A stretch of 64,000 nucleotides of DNA from Pricia antarctica (GCA_011050085.1 DRGL01000014.1:62001-126000), one strand, 5' to 3'; numbered from the stretch's first letter, positions 35,002 to 45,336 are shown. Numbers and translations: made by a program. The notes: generated from the sequence alone by a model not told the origin.

Positions 35002-36324
35002 ATGAATTCCGAAAAAAAAATTGAACTACAAACCCTCGGTGCAGCAACCATTCCCTCGCCCCTTCATCTGAGCAAAACGACCGGCGATAGGCTTTATAAA
35101 TTTATCGAGGAAAACGATCGCGTATTGGCCGATGTCTCCCTACAAAGTTTCAACGCTTGTATGCAAAACAATGAACAACCCGCCTGTTTCGAAAAGGCCG
35201 GGCCACGGGAAAAACTCTTCTTCGACCCCAAGAATACCACGGTGGCCATCGTAACCTGTGGCGGACTCTGCCCTGGCATCAACAACGTGATCCGTAGCTT
35301 GGTCATGGCTCTCCATTATTTTTATGGGGTCAAAAGGATTATCGGGATTCCCTATGGATACGAAGGTCTGAATCCCGAACTCGGGCATGGGTTCAGGGAA
35401 CTGACACCGGATAAGGTAAAGGACATCCATGAATTCGGCGGCACCGTGTTGGGCTCGTCCCGTGGGGCGCAGTCCGTCGAGAAAATGGTCAATACCCTCG
35501 CAACCCATAACATCGACATACTTTTCGCCATCGGCGGCGATGGAACTTTAAAGGGGGTAAATGCTATTGGAGAGGAAATAGAAAAACGGAATTTAAAGAT
35601 TGCGGCAGTCGGAATCCCCAAGACCATTGACAATGACATCGACCTGATCGACAAATCGTTCGGGTTCGAGACCGCCTTCGATGTGGCGACCCCCATCATA
35701 CGAGATGCCCACAATGAGGCAACGGGAGCCTACAACGGCGTATCTATCGTAAAGTTGATGGGAAGGGACAGCGGATTTATCGCCGCCTCCGCCGCCATAG
35801 CCATGCCCGTGGTCAATTTTGTGCTGGTACCCGAAATGGACTTTCGACTAGAGGGCGAAAACAAATTTTTGGAAGCCCTGAAAAATCGGCTGGAACTCAA
35901 ACATCACGCCGTCATCGTAGTCGCCGAAGGGGCGGGGCAACATTTGTTCGAAACAGGGGACAAGGTTGTCGATGCGTCCGGGAACGTGAAACACAAGGAC
36001 ATTGGGCTATTGCTAAAAGAGCGGATAAAGGCCTATTTTGATGACACATCGCTTAAAACGACCATCAAGTACATCGATCCGAGCTACATCATCAGAAGTG
36101 CCCCCGCCAATGCGAACGACAGTCTTTTTTGTAATAGACTGGCCTACCATGCCGTTCATGGGGCGATGGCAGGTAAAACAAAATTTGTAGTCGGCAGGCT
36201 CAATAACCGGTTTGTGTACCTGCCCATTTCAAAAGTCGTAAACAAACGAAAAAAAATAAACCTTGGGGGCGAGTTTTGGTTCGCCGCGCTACAGAGCACG
36301 GGACAACCGTTCTCGATGTTATAG
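35002..36324 (+). CDS. pfkA: 6-phosphofructokinase (plant/TP0108-like group)
   Basis: A 440-residue phosphofructokinase of the long group that includes plant ATP-PFKs and spirochaete enzymes. It shows CGGLCPGINNV (about 88), IGGDGTLKG (about 174), PKTIDNDID (about 210) and VKLMGRDSGFIA (about 250). The Gly after GGD usually indicates ATP as donor, while the Lys in PKTIDND is frequent in pyrophosphate enzymes, so the phosphoryl donor is not settled. It commits hexose phosphate to glycolysis, and lies near glucan phosphorylase and PEP carboxykinase. It may be read through from the FNR-like promoter at 34405. Confidence 0.9.
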   Translation: MNSEKKIELQTLGAATIPSPLHLSKTTGDRLYKFIEENDRVLADVSLQSFNACMQNNEQPACFEKAGPREKLFFDPKNTTVAIVTCGGLCPGINNVIRSLVMALHYFYGVKRIIGIPYGYEGLNPELGHGFRELTPDKVKDIHEFGGTVLGSSRGAQSVEKMVNTLATHNIDILFAIGGDGTLKGVNAIGEEIEKRNLKIAAVGIPKTIDNDIDLIDKSFGFETAFDVATPIIRDAHNEATGAYNGVSIVKLMGRDSGFIAASAAIAMPVVNFVLVPEMDFRLEGENKFLEALKNRLELKHHAVIVVAEGAGQHLFETGDKVVDASGNVKHKDIGLLLKERIKAYFDDTSLKTTIKYIDPSYIIRSAPANANDSLFCNRLAYHAVHGAMAGKTKFVVGRLNNRFVYLPISKVVNKRKKINLGGEFWFAALQSTGQPFSML

Positions 36325-36329
36325 GGAAC

Positions 36330-37997
36330 TTAATACAACTCCTTATAATATTGCTTTGCCATGCGCTCGCTGGTAAATTCGGGTACAATGTCGTCAATGG
36401 CGGCAAAAGCGATTTCGTTCCACTTGTTCGGATTGTCATAAAAGACGGGCAATACCTGTTTTTCCAATACATCGTAGAGGTTGCTGCTATCTAACCGGTC
36501 TTGTTGGGTTTCGGGCAATTTATAGCCGATCTCGGGCAGTATAAACGAATTGTGCCCATGTTTTGCGAATTCGGGCATCCATCCGTCGTTGGTGGAGAGG
36601 TTGACAGAACCATTCATGGCGGCGGCCATACCGCTTGTTCCGGAAGCCTCGTGGGTAATGCGAGGGGTGTTCAGCCAAATATTGGACCCTAGTTTCAACT
36701 TTCGCGACAGTTCTATTTCATAACCTGTCAATACCGCTAGGTTAGGGATTTTCTTGGTGTATTTAACCAACTTGTCGAAAATATCTATAGCATAATAGTC
36801 CATCGGGTAGGGTTTGCCTGCCCAAATAATCTGTATGGGATATTTGGTATCCGAAACCAGTTTTTTAAACCGTTCTTCGTCATGGAGCAAGAGGTCCGCG
36901 CGCTTGTATCCCGCAAATCGCCTGGCCCAGACCATGGTGGCCACATTGGGGTCGAAAATCTTTCCGGTCTGGTGCAGTACTTCCTCAAAAAGGTTTTCCT
37001 TAAGCACCGTTTTCCGTTTTTTGAACGCTTTGGTATCCTTTTCTTTCCATGCCTTTTTTATATCCCCGTCCTGCCAAAAGTGTTGGTTCTGGGCATTAGT
37101 AATAGGCACTATTTTGCTGGTACCCTCAAAATCCTTCCACATATCCTCCGAGACCTTGGCATGTAGCTTTGAGACCGCGTTCGCTTTTTGCGCCATACGG
37201 AGTGCGGCTACCGTATAGTTGACATTATCGCCATTGGTCATTTTCTGTTGGAGCTCGTCGCCGGAAAGCCTTCTCCCGAAAAAACCGCAATGGTTCAGAT
37301 GATGGCCGTTCCGCTCTTCATTGCCCCCCTTTTCGGGCGTATGGGTCGTAAAGGCCTTATGGGTTTTTTTGGCCTTATCCTGCAAGTAATAAAAAGCGGG
37401 CAGCCCGTGGCCTTCGTTAAGATGGTACACATCGGCCCCGCCCAAAGCTTCGACGATCTTCGCTCCTCCGATGCCGAGTACGATACTTTGTGAGACGCGG
37501 GTCGTTTCGTTCGCATCGTACAGGTAATCGGTAATGGTACGAGAGAGAAAGTCGTTGCCTTCTACATCCGTGGTCAAAAAATACAAGGGTGCCGCTCCGA
37601 AGGTTTCCGGTTTCAGGACATAGGCGCGCACTTTTACGGAAGGGTTATCGTGTATGCGTACCTCGACTTCAAGACCGGTATCTTCCAGAAAATTATAGTT
37701 CTTCTCGATAAAATTGGTCCGGAGCGTTTGGTCCTTGTTGCGACCTTGATCGTAGTAGCCGTATTTCCATAGCATGCCGATACCGATCAGGTTCTGCTTG
37801 AGATCAAAGGCAGATCGCATGTGCGACCCCGCAAGAAATCCGAGTCCACCGGAATAGGTTTTCAGCCCTTGGTGAACGGCGAATTCCATACTGAAATAGG
37901 CGGTTTTTTTCTTGAATTGCTTGTCCGTTTTGTACGGATGGTACCACGCATTGTATTTACTTGTCGCACCGTTGGTGTGTATAGGTTCTACCATCAT
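36330..37997 (-). CDS. Alpha-glucan phosphorylase (GT35, short type)
   Basis: A 555-residue enzyme that releases glucose 1-phosphate from glycogen or maltodextrin. Visible motifs are AYFSMEFAVHQGLKTYSGGLG (N-terminal active-site loop), YHLNEGHGLPAFYYL, WARRFAGYKRADL and the pyridoxal-phosphate region EASGTSGMAAAMNGSVNLS with NDGW. It belongs to the short phosphorylase group of archaea and many Bacteroidota. The gene lies 117 bp after frdB on the same strand and converges with pfkA (5-bp gap). Mobilising stored glucan would feed the glycolytic and succinate route encoded around it. Confidence 0.9.
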   Translation of the reverse strand: MMVEPIHTNGATSKYNAWYHPYKTDKQFKKKTAYFSMEFAVHQGLKTYSGGLGFLAGSHMRSAFDLKQNLIGIGMLWKYGYYDQGRNKDQTLRTNFIEKNYNFLEDTGLEVEVRIHDNPSVKVRAYVLKPETFGAAPLYFLTTDVEGNDFLSRTITDYLYDANETTRVSQSIVLGIGGAKIVEALGGADVYHLNEGHGLPAFYYLQDKAKKTHKAFTTHTPEKGGNEERNGHHLNHCGFFGRRLSGDELQQKMTNGDNVNYTVAALRMAQKANAVSKLHAKVSEDMWKDFEGTSKIVPITNAQNQHFWQDGDIKKAWKEKDTKAFKKRKTVLKENLFEEVLHQTGKIFDPNVATMVWARRFAGYKRADLLLHDEERFKKLVSDTKYPIQIIWAGKPYPMDYYAIDIFDKLVKYTKKIPNLAVLTGYEIELSRKLKLGSNIWLNTPRITHEASGTSGMAAAMNGSVNLSTNDGWMPEFAKHGHNSFILPEIGYKLPETQQDRLDSSNLYDVLEKQVLPVFYDNPNKWNEIAFAAIDDIVPEFTSERMAKQYYKELY

Positions 37998-38114
37998 TTA
38001 AAAGTATAGTTGATTTTAGTTTTTGCGATGTTCTTAATGTAAATTTTAGGTTGTGTTTTTCTTAATTTGTCAATATAGGTCGATGTGTCGTTATTACAAT
38101 TCATACACAAGATT

Positions 38115-38861
38115 TCAACCCTTTACGCCCGCTTTCAAATATTCCCGATTCATTCGGGCGATATTTTCAAGGGATATTTCTTTGGGGCATTCTATTTCAC
38201 AGGCACCTGTATTCGTACAGTTTCCAAAACCCTCCTCGTCCATCTGCTTGACCATGTTCGCCACACGGCTTTTTGCCTCTACCTCCCCTTGTGGCAACAG
38301 GGCCAACTGCGATATCTTGGCCGATACGAACAACATGGCCGATGCGTTTTTACAGGCGGCCACACAGGCACCGCAACCGATACAGGTCGCCGAATCAAAA
38401 GCGGCGTCGGCCACCGTCTTTTCGATTGGCACCGTATTGGCATCCTGTGGATTCCCGGAAGTATTTACGGATATATAACCCCCGGCCTGTTGGATGCGGT
38501 CAAAGGCGGAACGATCCACGACCAGATCTTTGATAACCGGGAAAGCCCTCGCCCTAAAAGGTTCGATATAAACGGTGTCCCCGTCCTTGAACCGGCGCAT
38601 GTGCAATTGGCAGGTGGCGATGCCACGATCTGGGCCATGGGGCCGACCGTTTATAAAAAGGGAGCACATCCCACAGATGCCCTCGCGACAATCGTGATCG
38701 AACGCAACGGGGTTCTCCCCTTTTACGATAAGCTCGTAATTGAGCGTATCCAACATTTCCAAAAAGGAATCGTCGGGGTTGACGTCGTTCAAATTATAGT
38801 CCACCAATTTCCCTTTTTGGTCGGGATTTTTTTGTCGCCAGATTTTTAAGGTCAATTTCAT
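38115..38861 (-). CDS. frdB: Succinate dehydrogenase/fumarate reductase iron-sulfur subunit
   Basis: A 248-residue electron-transfer subunit. The plant-type [2Fe-2S] site is CREGICGMC (about 68-76), and the [4Fe-4S]/[3Fe-4S] sites are [12 protein letters not shown] (about 150) and [15 protein letters not shown] (about 205). It passes electrons between the flavoprotein and a membrane quinone site. It lies 18 bp after frdA. No cytochrome b (SdhC/FrdC) gene accompanies the pair. Named frdB from context; sdhB is equally correct by sequence. Confidence 0.92.
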   Translation of the reverse strand: MKLTLKIWRQKNPDQKGKLVDYNLNDVNPDDSFLEMLDTLNYELIVKGENPVAFDHDCREGICGMCSLFINGRPHGPDRGIATCQLHMRRFKDGDTVYIEPFRARAFPVIKDLVVDRSAFDRIQQAGGYISVNTSGNPQDANTVPIEKTVADAAFDSATCIGCGACVAACKNASAMLFVSAKISQLALLPQGEVEAKSRVANMVKQMDEEGFGNCTNTGACEIECPKEISLENIARMNREYLKAGVKG

Positions 38862-38879
38862 CTACGCTGTTTTTAGTGT

Positions 38880-40883
38880 CTATTTGTAGCTACGCTGTTT
38901 TACCTCTATATTTTCATACACCAATTTTTCTTTGTGCAATCGGGCGTCTCCGGGGTCTCCGGTGTATTCCCAAGCCGCAACATGGGCAAAGTCGACATCG
39001 TTCCGCATGGCTTCCCCATCAGCGGTCTGAAATTCTTGCCTGAGATGTGCCCCACATGATTCTTCGCGGAACAGGGCATCCTTGGCATAGAGTTCCGCCA
39101 ATTCCAAAAAGTCGGCCAGGCGACCGGCCTTGGCCAGTTCTTCATTGAACTCTTCGGCGGTTCCGGGAACGATGACGTTTTCCCAGAATTCTTCCCGAAC
39201 CGACCTTATTTTCTTCATGGCCCTCTCCAATCCCTCTTTATTGCGGTTGATGCCACAATATTGCCACATGATCTTTCCCAGTTTTTTATGGAAATAGTCT
39301 ACGGGATGCGAACCCTCGTTCCCAATTAACTTTTTAATGGTTTCCTTTACTTCGGATTCCGCTTCCTCGAACTCGGTGGATGCAGTAGTAATCTTTCCGG
39401 TACCGATATCATCGGAAAGATAATCCCCGATGGTATAGGGCAGAATGAAATACCCGTCCGCCAACCCCTGCATCAAGGCGGATGCCCCTAGCCTATTTGC
39501 CCCGTGATCCGAAAAGTTGGCCTCCCCGATGGCAAACAGGCCCGGAACGGTCGTCATCAGATTATAATCCACCCACAGTCCGCCCATCGTGTAATGCGTG
39601 GTCGGATAGATTTTCATGGGAGTTTCGTAGGGATTTTGATCTACGATTTTATGGTACATCTGGAACAGGTTTCCGTATTTTTGTTTCATTACCTCTTTGC
39701 CCAACTTTCTTATCGTGGCATCGTCTACGTTCTTCAATCCGGATACGTTTGCCTTTTCCTTGCCCGAGCGATAAATGGCCGAGGCGAAGTCCAAGAAAAC
39801 GGCCTGTCCCGTAACATTCACCCCGTAACCCGCATCGCAACGTTCTTTGGCGGCGCGCGACGCGACATCACGGGGTACGAGATTACCGAAGGCCGGATAT
39901 TGCCGTTCCAAGTAATAATCCCGATCCCCGTCCTCAATATCGCCCGGTTTCTTGCTGCCCTCACGAATGGCCTTTGCATCCTCTAGGTTTTTGGGTACCC
40001 AGATACGGCCGTCGTTCCGCAAGGATTCTGACATCAGGGTCAGTTTCGACTGGTTGGGGCCGCCAACGGGAATGGCCGTAGGATGGATCTGATTGAAACA
40101 GGGGTTCGCCAAAAAGGCTCCCTTTCGATGGGCCTTCCACGCCGCCGAGGCGTTACTGCCCATGGCATAGGTAGAGAGGTAAAAAAGGTTTCCGTATCCG
40201 CCAGAAGCAATGACCACGGCATGTGCGGAATGTCGCTCGATCGCCCCGGTAATCAGATTTCGGGAAATAATGCCCCGTGCCCTGCCATCGATAACGACCA
40301 CATCCATCATTTCATGCCTATTGAACATTTGAATTTTACCACGCCCAATCTGGCGGTTCAGGGCGGCATAAACGCCCAGCAGCAGCTGTTGCCCGGTCTG
40401 CCCCTTGGCGTAGAAGGTTCTTGAAACCTGTACGCCCCCAAAGGAGCGATTGTCCAGAAGGCCACCATACTCCCTGGCAAAAGGCACGCCCTGCGCCACG
40501 CATTGGTCTATGATATTGGACGATACCTCAGCCAATCGGTATACATTGGCCTCCCGTGAACGGTAATCTCCCCCTTTTATCGTATCGTAGAAGAGACGGT
40601 AAACGGAATCGCCATCACCTTGATAGTTCTTGGCCGCATTGATCCCGCCCTGTGCCGCGACCGAATGCGCCCGTCGCGGGGAATCTTGAAAACAGAACGA
40701 TTTTACGTTATATCCCAATTCCGCCAAGGTGGCCGCCGCCGATCCGCCGGCCAGCCCGGTACCGACCACGATCACATCTAGCGTACGTTTGTTCGCCGGA
40801 CTTATCAAATTAAGCCGGTTTTTATGGTTCGTCCATTTTTCGGACAAAGGCCCATCCGGTATTTTGGCATCCAATCGGTTCAT
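38880..40883 (-). CDS. frdA: Succinate dehydrogenase/fumarate reductase flavoprotein subunit
   Basis: A 667-residue catalytic subunit interconverting succinate and fumarate. The FAD-binding glycine motif [12 protein letters not shown] is near 40, and covalent FAD attachment is expected at His73 in [10 protein letters not shown]. The active-site loop [11 protein letters not shown] lies near 420. It starts 12 bp after the PEP carboxykinase stop. Linkage to pckA and to a low-oxygen-type promoter suggests operation as fumarate reductase at the end of a PEP-oxaloacetate-malate-fumarate route. The direction cannot be read from sequence. Confidence 0.93.
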   Translation of the reverse strand: MNRLDAKIPDGPLSEKWTNHKNRLNLISPANKRTLDVIVVGTGLAGGSAAATLAELGYNVKSFCFQDSPRRAHSVAAQGGINAAKNYQGDGDSVYRLFYDTIKGGDYRSREANVYRLAEVSSNIIDQCVAQGVPFAREYGGLLDNRSFGGVQVSRTFYAKGQTGQQLLLGVYAALNRQIGRGKIQMFNRHEMMDVVVIDGRARGIISRNLITGAIERHSAHAVVIASGGYGNLFYLSTYAMGSNASAAWKAHRKGAFLANPCFNQIHPTAIPVGGPNQSKLTLMSESLRNDGRIWVPKNLEDAKAIREGSKKPGDIEDGDRDYYLERQYPAFGNLVPRDVASRAAKERCDAGYGVNVTGQAVFLDFASAIYRSGKEKANVSGLKNVDDATIRKLGKEVMKQKYGNLFQMYHKIVDQNPYETPMKIYPTTHYTMGGLWVDYNLMTTVPGLFAIGEANFSDHGANRLGASALMQGLADGYFILPYTIGDYLSDDIGTGKITTASTEFEEAESEVKETIKKLIGNEGSHPVDYFHKKLGKIMWQYCGINRNKEGLERAMKKIRSVREEFWENVIVPGTAEEFNEELAKAGRLADFLELAELYAKDALFREESCGAHLRQEFQTADGEAMRNDVDFAHVAAWEYTGDPGDARLHKEKLVYENIEVKQRSYK

Positions 40884-40895
40884 ACGAAATACAAT

Positions 40896-42530
40896 TTACA
40901 TGTGATGATCCATAATTTGGTGGGCATCGATCAGCGGGCCGCCGTGCATAATCTCTTCCGAAGCTTGGTTGATGAATTTATCGAAATTCAGATGGAACGA
41001 GTGTGCCAATTGTATGGACTTACTGATATACGCACCTTTCTGTAACCAGGTGTTCATGGGATCTAACATTTCGGTGGGTACCTCATGGCAATATTTGGGC
41101 ATGTACAGACCGAAAATAGGATGCTGTTCGTAATCCACTTTTTCGAGTTCGCCCTCTAAAATAGAGGAAATCATCGCCCGGGTATATTTAAGTTTTATTC
41201 GAGAACCTACCCCGTAAGGGCCGCCGCTCCAACCCGTATTGACCAACCAGACATTGACCCCTGCTTCGGTCATTTTTTTGCTAAGCATTTCGGCATAGAC
41301 CGTTGGATGCAATGGCATAAAAGGTTCTCCAAAACAAGCGGAAAACGACGGAACGGGCTCGTTGATTCCGGCTTCGGTACCTGCAACTTTGGCGGTATAT
41401 CCTGAAATGAAATGGTAAGCGGCTTGGCCCGGTGTCAGTTTGGATACCGGAGGCAACACGCCAAAAGCGTCACAGGTCAAAAAGAAAATGTTCTTCGGAT
41501 TTTTCGCATAGGACGGTACCACAATGTTATCGATATGGTCAATGGGATAACTGACCCTTGTGTTCTGGGTGATCGAACTGTCGGCATAATCGACTTCTTT
41601 CGTACCTTCCTTAAAAACGACATTTTCTAAAAGCGCACCGGGGCGTATGGCACGGTAGATATCGGGTTCCTTCTCCTCGGTAAGGTCGATGACCTTGGCG
41701 TAGCATCCGCCCTCGAAGTTGAAGATGGTATTGTCTTCCGTCCAGCCATGTTCGTCGTCGCCGATCAGTTTGCGTTCCGGATCGGCGGAAAGGGTCGTTT
41801 TTCCCGTTCCGGAAAGTCCGAAGAATATGGCCGTATCACCATCCTCGCCCACATTGGCAGAACAGTGCATCGGGAGTACGTTTTTCTCTATGGGAAGGAT
41901 AAGGTTCAAGGCCGAAAAGATGCCCTTTTTCATCTCCCCCGTATAGGCGGAACCGGCCACCAAGGCAACTTTTCGCGTAAAATCAAGGATGGAAAAATTA
42001 CCGGCCCGTAAGCCGAAGGATTCGGGATTCTTTGCCTCATAGCCCGGAGCGCAAAGTACCAACCACTCTTCCTCAAAATTTTCGATTTCATCATCGGCCA
42101 GACCGATGAACATATTCTTGATAAAGAAATTCGACCATGGGTATTCTGTAATCGTACGCACGTTCATCCGGTATTCGGGATCGGCGCATACATAGGCATC
42201 GCGCACATAAATTTCCTTTCCCGATAGGTAATCGATCACTTCGGTATGGAGCCGGTCGAAATTGTCGGGGTCCAAAGGTTTGTTGATCCTTCCCCACCAG
42301 ACCTTGTCCTTAGTGTAATCGTCCTTGACCAAAAAGCGGTCTTTGGGCGACCTTCCCGTAAACTTTCCGGTGTTGATACAGAGCGTTCCGTTTTCGGTCT
42401 CGGTGCCCATACCTTTTTCCACGGTCAGTTTTTGAAGGGTTTCCCCGTCCAGGTTCCAATGTGCGGTCACGTTTTCCAATCCATATTTTTTGAGATCGGC
42501 ATTTTTCGGTGTTTTCGATACAATTTCCAT
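40896..42530 (-). CDS. pckA: ATP-dependent phosphoenolpyruvate carboxykinase
   Basis: A 544-residue enzyme interconverting oxaloacetate + ATP with PEP + CO2 + ADP. The kinase P-loop FFGLSGTGKTTLSAD (about 240), the metal motif IGDDEHGW and the substrate loop FTGRSPKDRF (near 55) are intact. In organisms that ferment to succinate it runs in the carboxylating direction and conserves ATP. Its place directly before frdA/frdB and behind a dicarboxylate-type transporter supports that use here. Confidence 0.96.
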   Translation of the reverse strand: MEIVSKTPKNADLKKYGLENVTAHWNLDGETLQKLTVEKGMGTETENGTLCINTGKFTGRSPKDRFLVKDDYTKDKVWWGRINKPLDPDNFDRLHTEVIDYLSGKEIYVRDAYVCADPEYRMNVRTITEYPWSNFFIKNMFIGLADDEIENFEEEWLVLCAPGYEAKNPESFGLRAGNFSILDFTRKVALVAGSAYTGEMKKGIFSALNLILPIEKNVLPMHCSANVGEDGDTAIFFGLSGTGKTTLSADPERKLIGDDEHGWTEDNTIFNFEGGCYAKVIDLTEEKEPDIYRAIRPGALLENVVFKEGTKEVDYADSSITQNTRVSYPIDHIDNIVVPSYAKNPKNIFFLTCDAFGVLPPVSKLTPGQAAYHFISGYTAKVAGTEAGINEPVPSFSACFGEPFMPLHPTVYAEMLSKKMTEAGVNVWLVNTGWSGGPYGVGSRIKLKYTRAMISSILEGELEKVDYEQHPIFGLYMPKYCHEVPTEMLDPMNTWLQKGAYISKSIQLAHSFHLNFDKFINQASEEIMHGGPLIDAHQIMDHHM

Positions 42531-42550
42531 AGTTCTACATTATTTATGAT

Positions 42551-44395
42551 TCATATTTCAAAAGGCCATATTATAGGCACTAGCAACATTGTGATAGCAA
42601 AAAATAACAGTAAAAGCGGTCCACCAACTTTTACGTAATCCATAAATCGATAACCGCCGGCACCCAACACCATGGCGTTGGTCGTGGTACCAACGGGTGT
42701 TAAAAAGGCGGTGGAGGCACTGATTGCCACCGCAATCATAAAAGGCTGGGGAGAGATTCCCATCGAAACGGCCGCCGTAAAAGCGATGGGCGCCATCAAG
42801 ACCGCCGTGGCCGAATTGTTGATGGTCTGGCTAAAGGCCGTGGTCGTCAAAAAAATTCCGCCCAAGAGCACCACCGGATGAATGCTGCCCAAAGCGTTGA
42901 CCAATCCGTTCGAGACCGTTTGGGCCGTACCGGTTTTCTGTAAGGCCAGCCCCATCGGAATCATGGCGGCGATCATGACGACGCTCGTCCAACTAATGCC
43001 CTTATAAGCTTTTGAGATCGGTACGCAGCCCGTCAGCATAATGATACCGGCACAGATCAGGGCCGCAATCGCACCGGGGAATATTTCCAGTACTAACAAT
43101 AAAATCATCAAAACCAGCGTACCTAGGGCGATGTACGATTTCGGGGTCAGGACATCGACATCCTTGGCCATGGCCTCGGGACTTCCAGAAATGACCAGAT
43201 TTTCATAAACGTTCTGTAAGGCCTCGATATTTTTCCAAGACCCCCGGATTACGAAGGCATCGCCCGCCTTGATGGTAATGTTCTTGTCCGCCATCGGGTT
43301 GCCGTCGCGTGATGCGCCCAACAACTGTATGCCGGACTTGCTAAGGTATTTGCCCAAGGGCAGGGTACGCCCCACAAAAAACGAGGTCGGGGTAACGATC
43401 ATTTCGACCATACCGACTTCTTGGTTGATGAGTTCCTTTCTAAGTTCCGAGGGTTTGAACTCCTTCGGGATGACCCCTAACTTGAATTCCATGATCATTC
43501 TGTCCACATCGTCCGATTTCCCCTTGACCGTAATAATATCATGATAGCGCATTTCAGTTTCGGGTTCGGGCAGCTCGACAAAAGGAGCGGTACCCTTTAG
43601 AACGCTCGGATGCCTTCGCCGTAATCTCATGATGGACACATTGTATTTCTTCTCGAACTCCCAATACCCTATACGCGTGCCGATCAATTGCGACATCGAA
43701 CGGATTCGCAACCGGTACATGTTATGGCCGATACTGTAGTTTGCAATCCATTTATGCACTTCGGAATCGATATTGACCGGCGGGTTTTCCGTTTTGTGTT
43801 TGGGCAACAGCCGATACCCCACGTACCGAAAATAAAGAATGGCAATCAGCAAAAGGGGCAGACCGATCAGCGCGAACTCAAAAAAGGAAAAACCTTCCAT
43901 ACCATTTTCCGCAAGCGCATTGCTCACGATGATATTGGGGGGCGTGCCCGTCAAGGTCAACAAGCCGCCCGTATTGGACCCAAAGGCAACGGGCATCAAA
44001 AGTTTGGAGGGCAAGGTACCCGCCTTCCAAGCGGCGGAAACCGTTACGGGCAAGAGAGCGGCCACCGTACCCGTATTGCTTACAAAACCCGATAGTACGC
44101 CGCCTCCCAAGGTGACCAGCACTAAAAGTTTTGGGATACTCTTACCCGCCCAAGCGACGAACTTTTTACCGGCCAAGGCCGTCCAGCCCGTTCTTGCGAG
44201 TCCCTCGCCGATGATAAAAAGGGCAGCGATCATCAGTACCGTGGGGTTGCTGAACCCACTCAAGGTTTCCGACATATCGAGCAAGCCGGTCAGATAGAGT
44301 GCCAGCATCGACATGAGTGCGACCACGTCGGGCGGGTATTTGCCCCAGATAAACAAAGCAATGGTAATGGCCAAAATGACCAACAGTACAATCAT
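42551..44395 (-). CDS. SLC13/DASS-type transporter with RCK_C domains
   Basis: A 614-residue membrane protein of the divalent anion:sodium symporter superfamily. Two halves of TM helices carry the SNT-type motifs (VSNTGTVAALLPV near 105 and NNSATAVLMAP near 530) and TGTPPNIIVSNAL. Two TrkA-C/RCK_C regulatory domains are inserted between them (about 215-400). Members move succinate, malate, sulfate or similar anions. Operon position before pckA and frdAB points to a C4-dicarboxylate, possibly succinate export, but the sequence alone does not decide. Confidence 0.85.
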   Translation of the reverse strand: MIVLLVILAITIALFIWGKYPPDVVALMSMLALYLTGLLDMSETLSGFSNPTVLMIAALFIIGEGLARTGWTALAGKKFVAWAGKSIPKLLVLVTLGGGVLSGFVSNTGTVAALLPVTVSAAWKAGTLPSKLLMPVAFGSNTGGLLTLTGTPPNIIVSNALAENGMEGFSFFEFALIGLPLLLIAILYFRYVGYRLLPKHKTENPPVNIDSEVHKWIANYSIGHNMYRLRIRSMSQLIGTRIGYWEFEKKYNVSIMRLRRRHPSVLKGTAPFVELPEPETEMRYHDIITVKGKSDDVDRMIMEFKLGVIPKEFKPSELRKELINQEVGMVEMIVTPTSFFVGRTLPLGKYLSKSGIQLLGASRDGNPMADKNITIKAGDAFVIRGSWKNIEALQNVYENLVISGSPEAMAKDVDVLTPKSYIALGTLVLMILLLVLEIFPGAIAALICAGIIMLTGCVPISKAYKGISWTSVVMIAAMIPMGLALQKTGTAQTVSNGLVNALGSIHPVVLLGGIFLTTTAFSQTINNSATAVLMAPIAFTAAVSMGISPQPFMIAVAISASTAFLTPVGTTTNAMVLGAGGYRFMDYVKVGGPLLLLFFAITMLLVPIIWPFEI

Positions 44396-44414
44396 GCCGT
44401 TACGGGTATACGAG

Positions 44415-45203
44415 TTAGTCGATGGCCAAAACTGGCACTTCGGAATGCAGGGTCAAACTTTCGGTAAGGGCACCTTTCGAAGGTTCGCTGCTTGTTGCAT
44501 GGTTTCTGGGGAGTATAGTAATCAAGTCTATCTCCTTTTCGGAAGCGTAGGTCTTGATGCCCTCGACCACATCGGGATTTTCAATAAAAACGTGTTCCGA
44601 ATAGAAATTTTCTAGATAGTACTGTATCGCATTTTCGTTCTTTTCGTCGATTTCCGAATACCCATAGCTTTCAGGTCTGTTCTTAATGGTGATGACGTGT
44701 ACCTTGGCATTGAATTTTCGGGCCACTTTCAAAAGTGTGCCAAGTACTTGCGTATCTTCTATTTCCTCTTTCCCCAAAACAAGGGCGATATTCTTCATCC
44801 TGAACTTCTCCAGACCGTAGGGTACGACCAAAACGGGACAATCGACTTCCAGCACGAGTTTTGAGGTGTTGGAGGGTTCATCGTCTTCAATGCCCAACGT
44901 GCTACCGAACGTACCCATGATAATCATTTCTATAGATTCATCCTCCTGATAACGCACCAACGATTCCGTTAGCGCCCCGCTCATGGCCACCCATTCTAAT
45001 TTATGCTTTAGCGATGATTGATATTTTTCCCCGGTATTTTTGAAAGCTTCCTTGAACATATCCCTATTATGGTCTTCCGAGATATAGGCCAATACAATTT
45101 TCAGGTTCTTGTCGTTACCCACATATTCCACGGCATATTCGAGTGCGCTTTTTGCCGATCTCGAAAAATCGAAGGGAACGAGGATAGTCGGAATTTTCTT
45201 CAT
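44415..45203 (-). CDS. Universal stress protein, divergent type, first gene of the succinate operon
   Basis: A 262-residue tandem Usp, starting MKKIPTILVPFDFSRSAKSALEYA. Domain 1 has MGTFGS but the following glycine loop is replaced by an acidic stretch (IEDDEPSN), so classical ATP binding is doubtful. Domain 2 ends LTLHSEVPVLAID. It is the promoter-proximal gene of a five-gene run (usp, SLC13, pckA, frdA, frdB) with gaps of 12-20 bp, which ties this Usp to carbon metabolism rather than to general stress alone. Confidence 0.88.
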   Translation of the reverse strand: MKKIPTILVPFDFSRSAKSALEYAVEYVGNDKNLKIVLAYISEDHNRDMFKEAFKNTGEKYQSSLKHKLEWVAMSGALTESLVRYQEDESIEMIIMGTFGSTLGIEDDEPSNTSKLVLEVDCPVLVVPYGLEKFRMKNIALVLGKEEIEDTQVLGTLLKVARKFNAKVHVITIKNRPESYGYSEIDEKNENAIQYYLENFYSEHVFIENPDVVEGIKTYASEKEIDLITILPRNHATSSEPSKGALTESLTLHSEVPVLAID

Positions 45204-45260
45204 GGTTTACTTTTTTTGATGGTTCACGTCAAAAGTAGTTAGCGGATTTTGCACAAAACA

Positions 45261-45272
45261 TGACAACGGTCA
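45261..45272. promoter_or_regulatory. Bidirectional FNR-like site: succinate operon and ROK kinase
   Basis: TGACAACGGTCA. Leftwards 23 bp to the perfect -7 element TACTTTTG (45237-45230) of the usp-SLC13-pckA-frdAB operon; rightwards 23 bp to TACTATTG (45296-45303, one mismatch) before the ROK gene at 45337. Confidence 0.8.
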
Positions 45273-45336
45273 TGCCCCAATGAAAAATTAGGTGCTACTA
45301 TTGATGTTTAAAAAAGGGAACGTAAATTAGCGGGAT

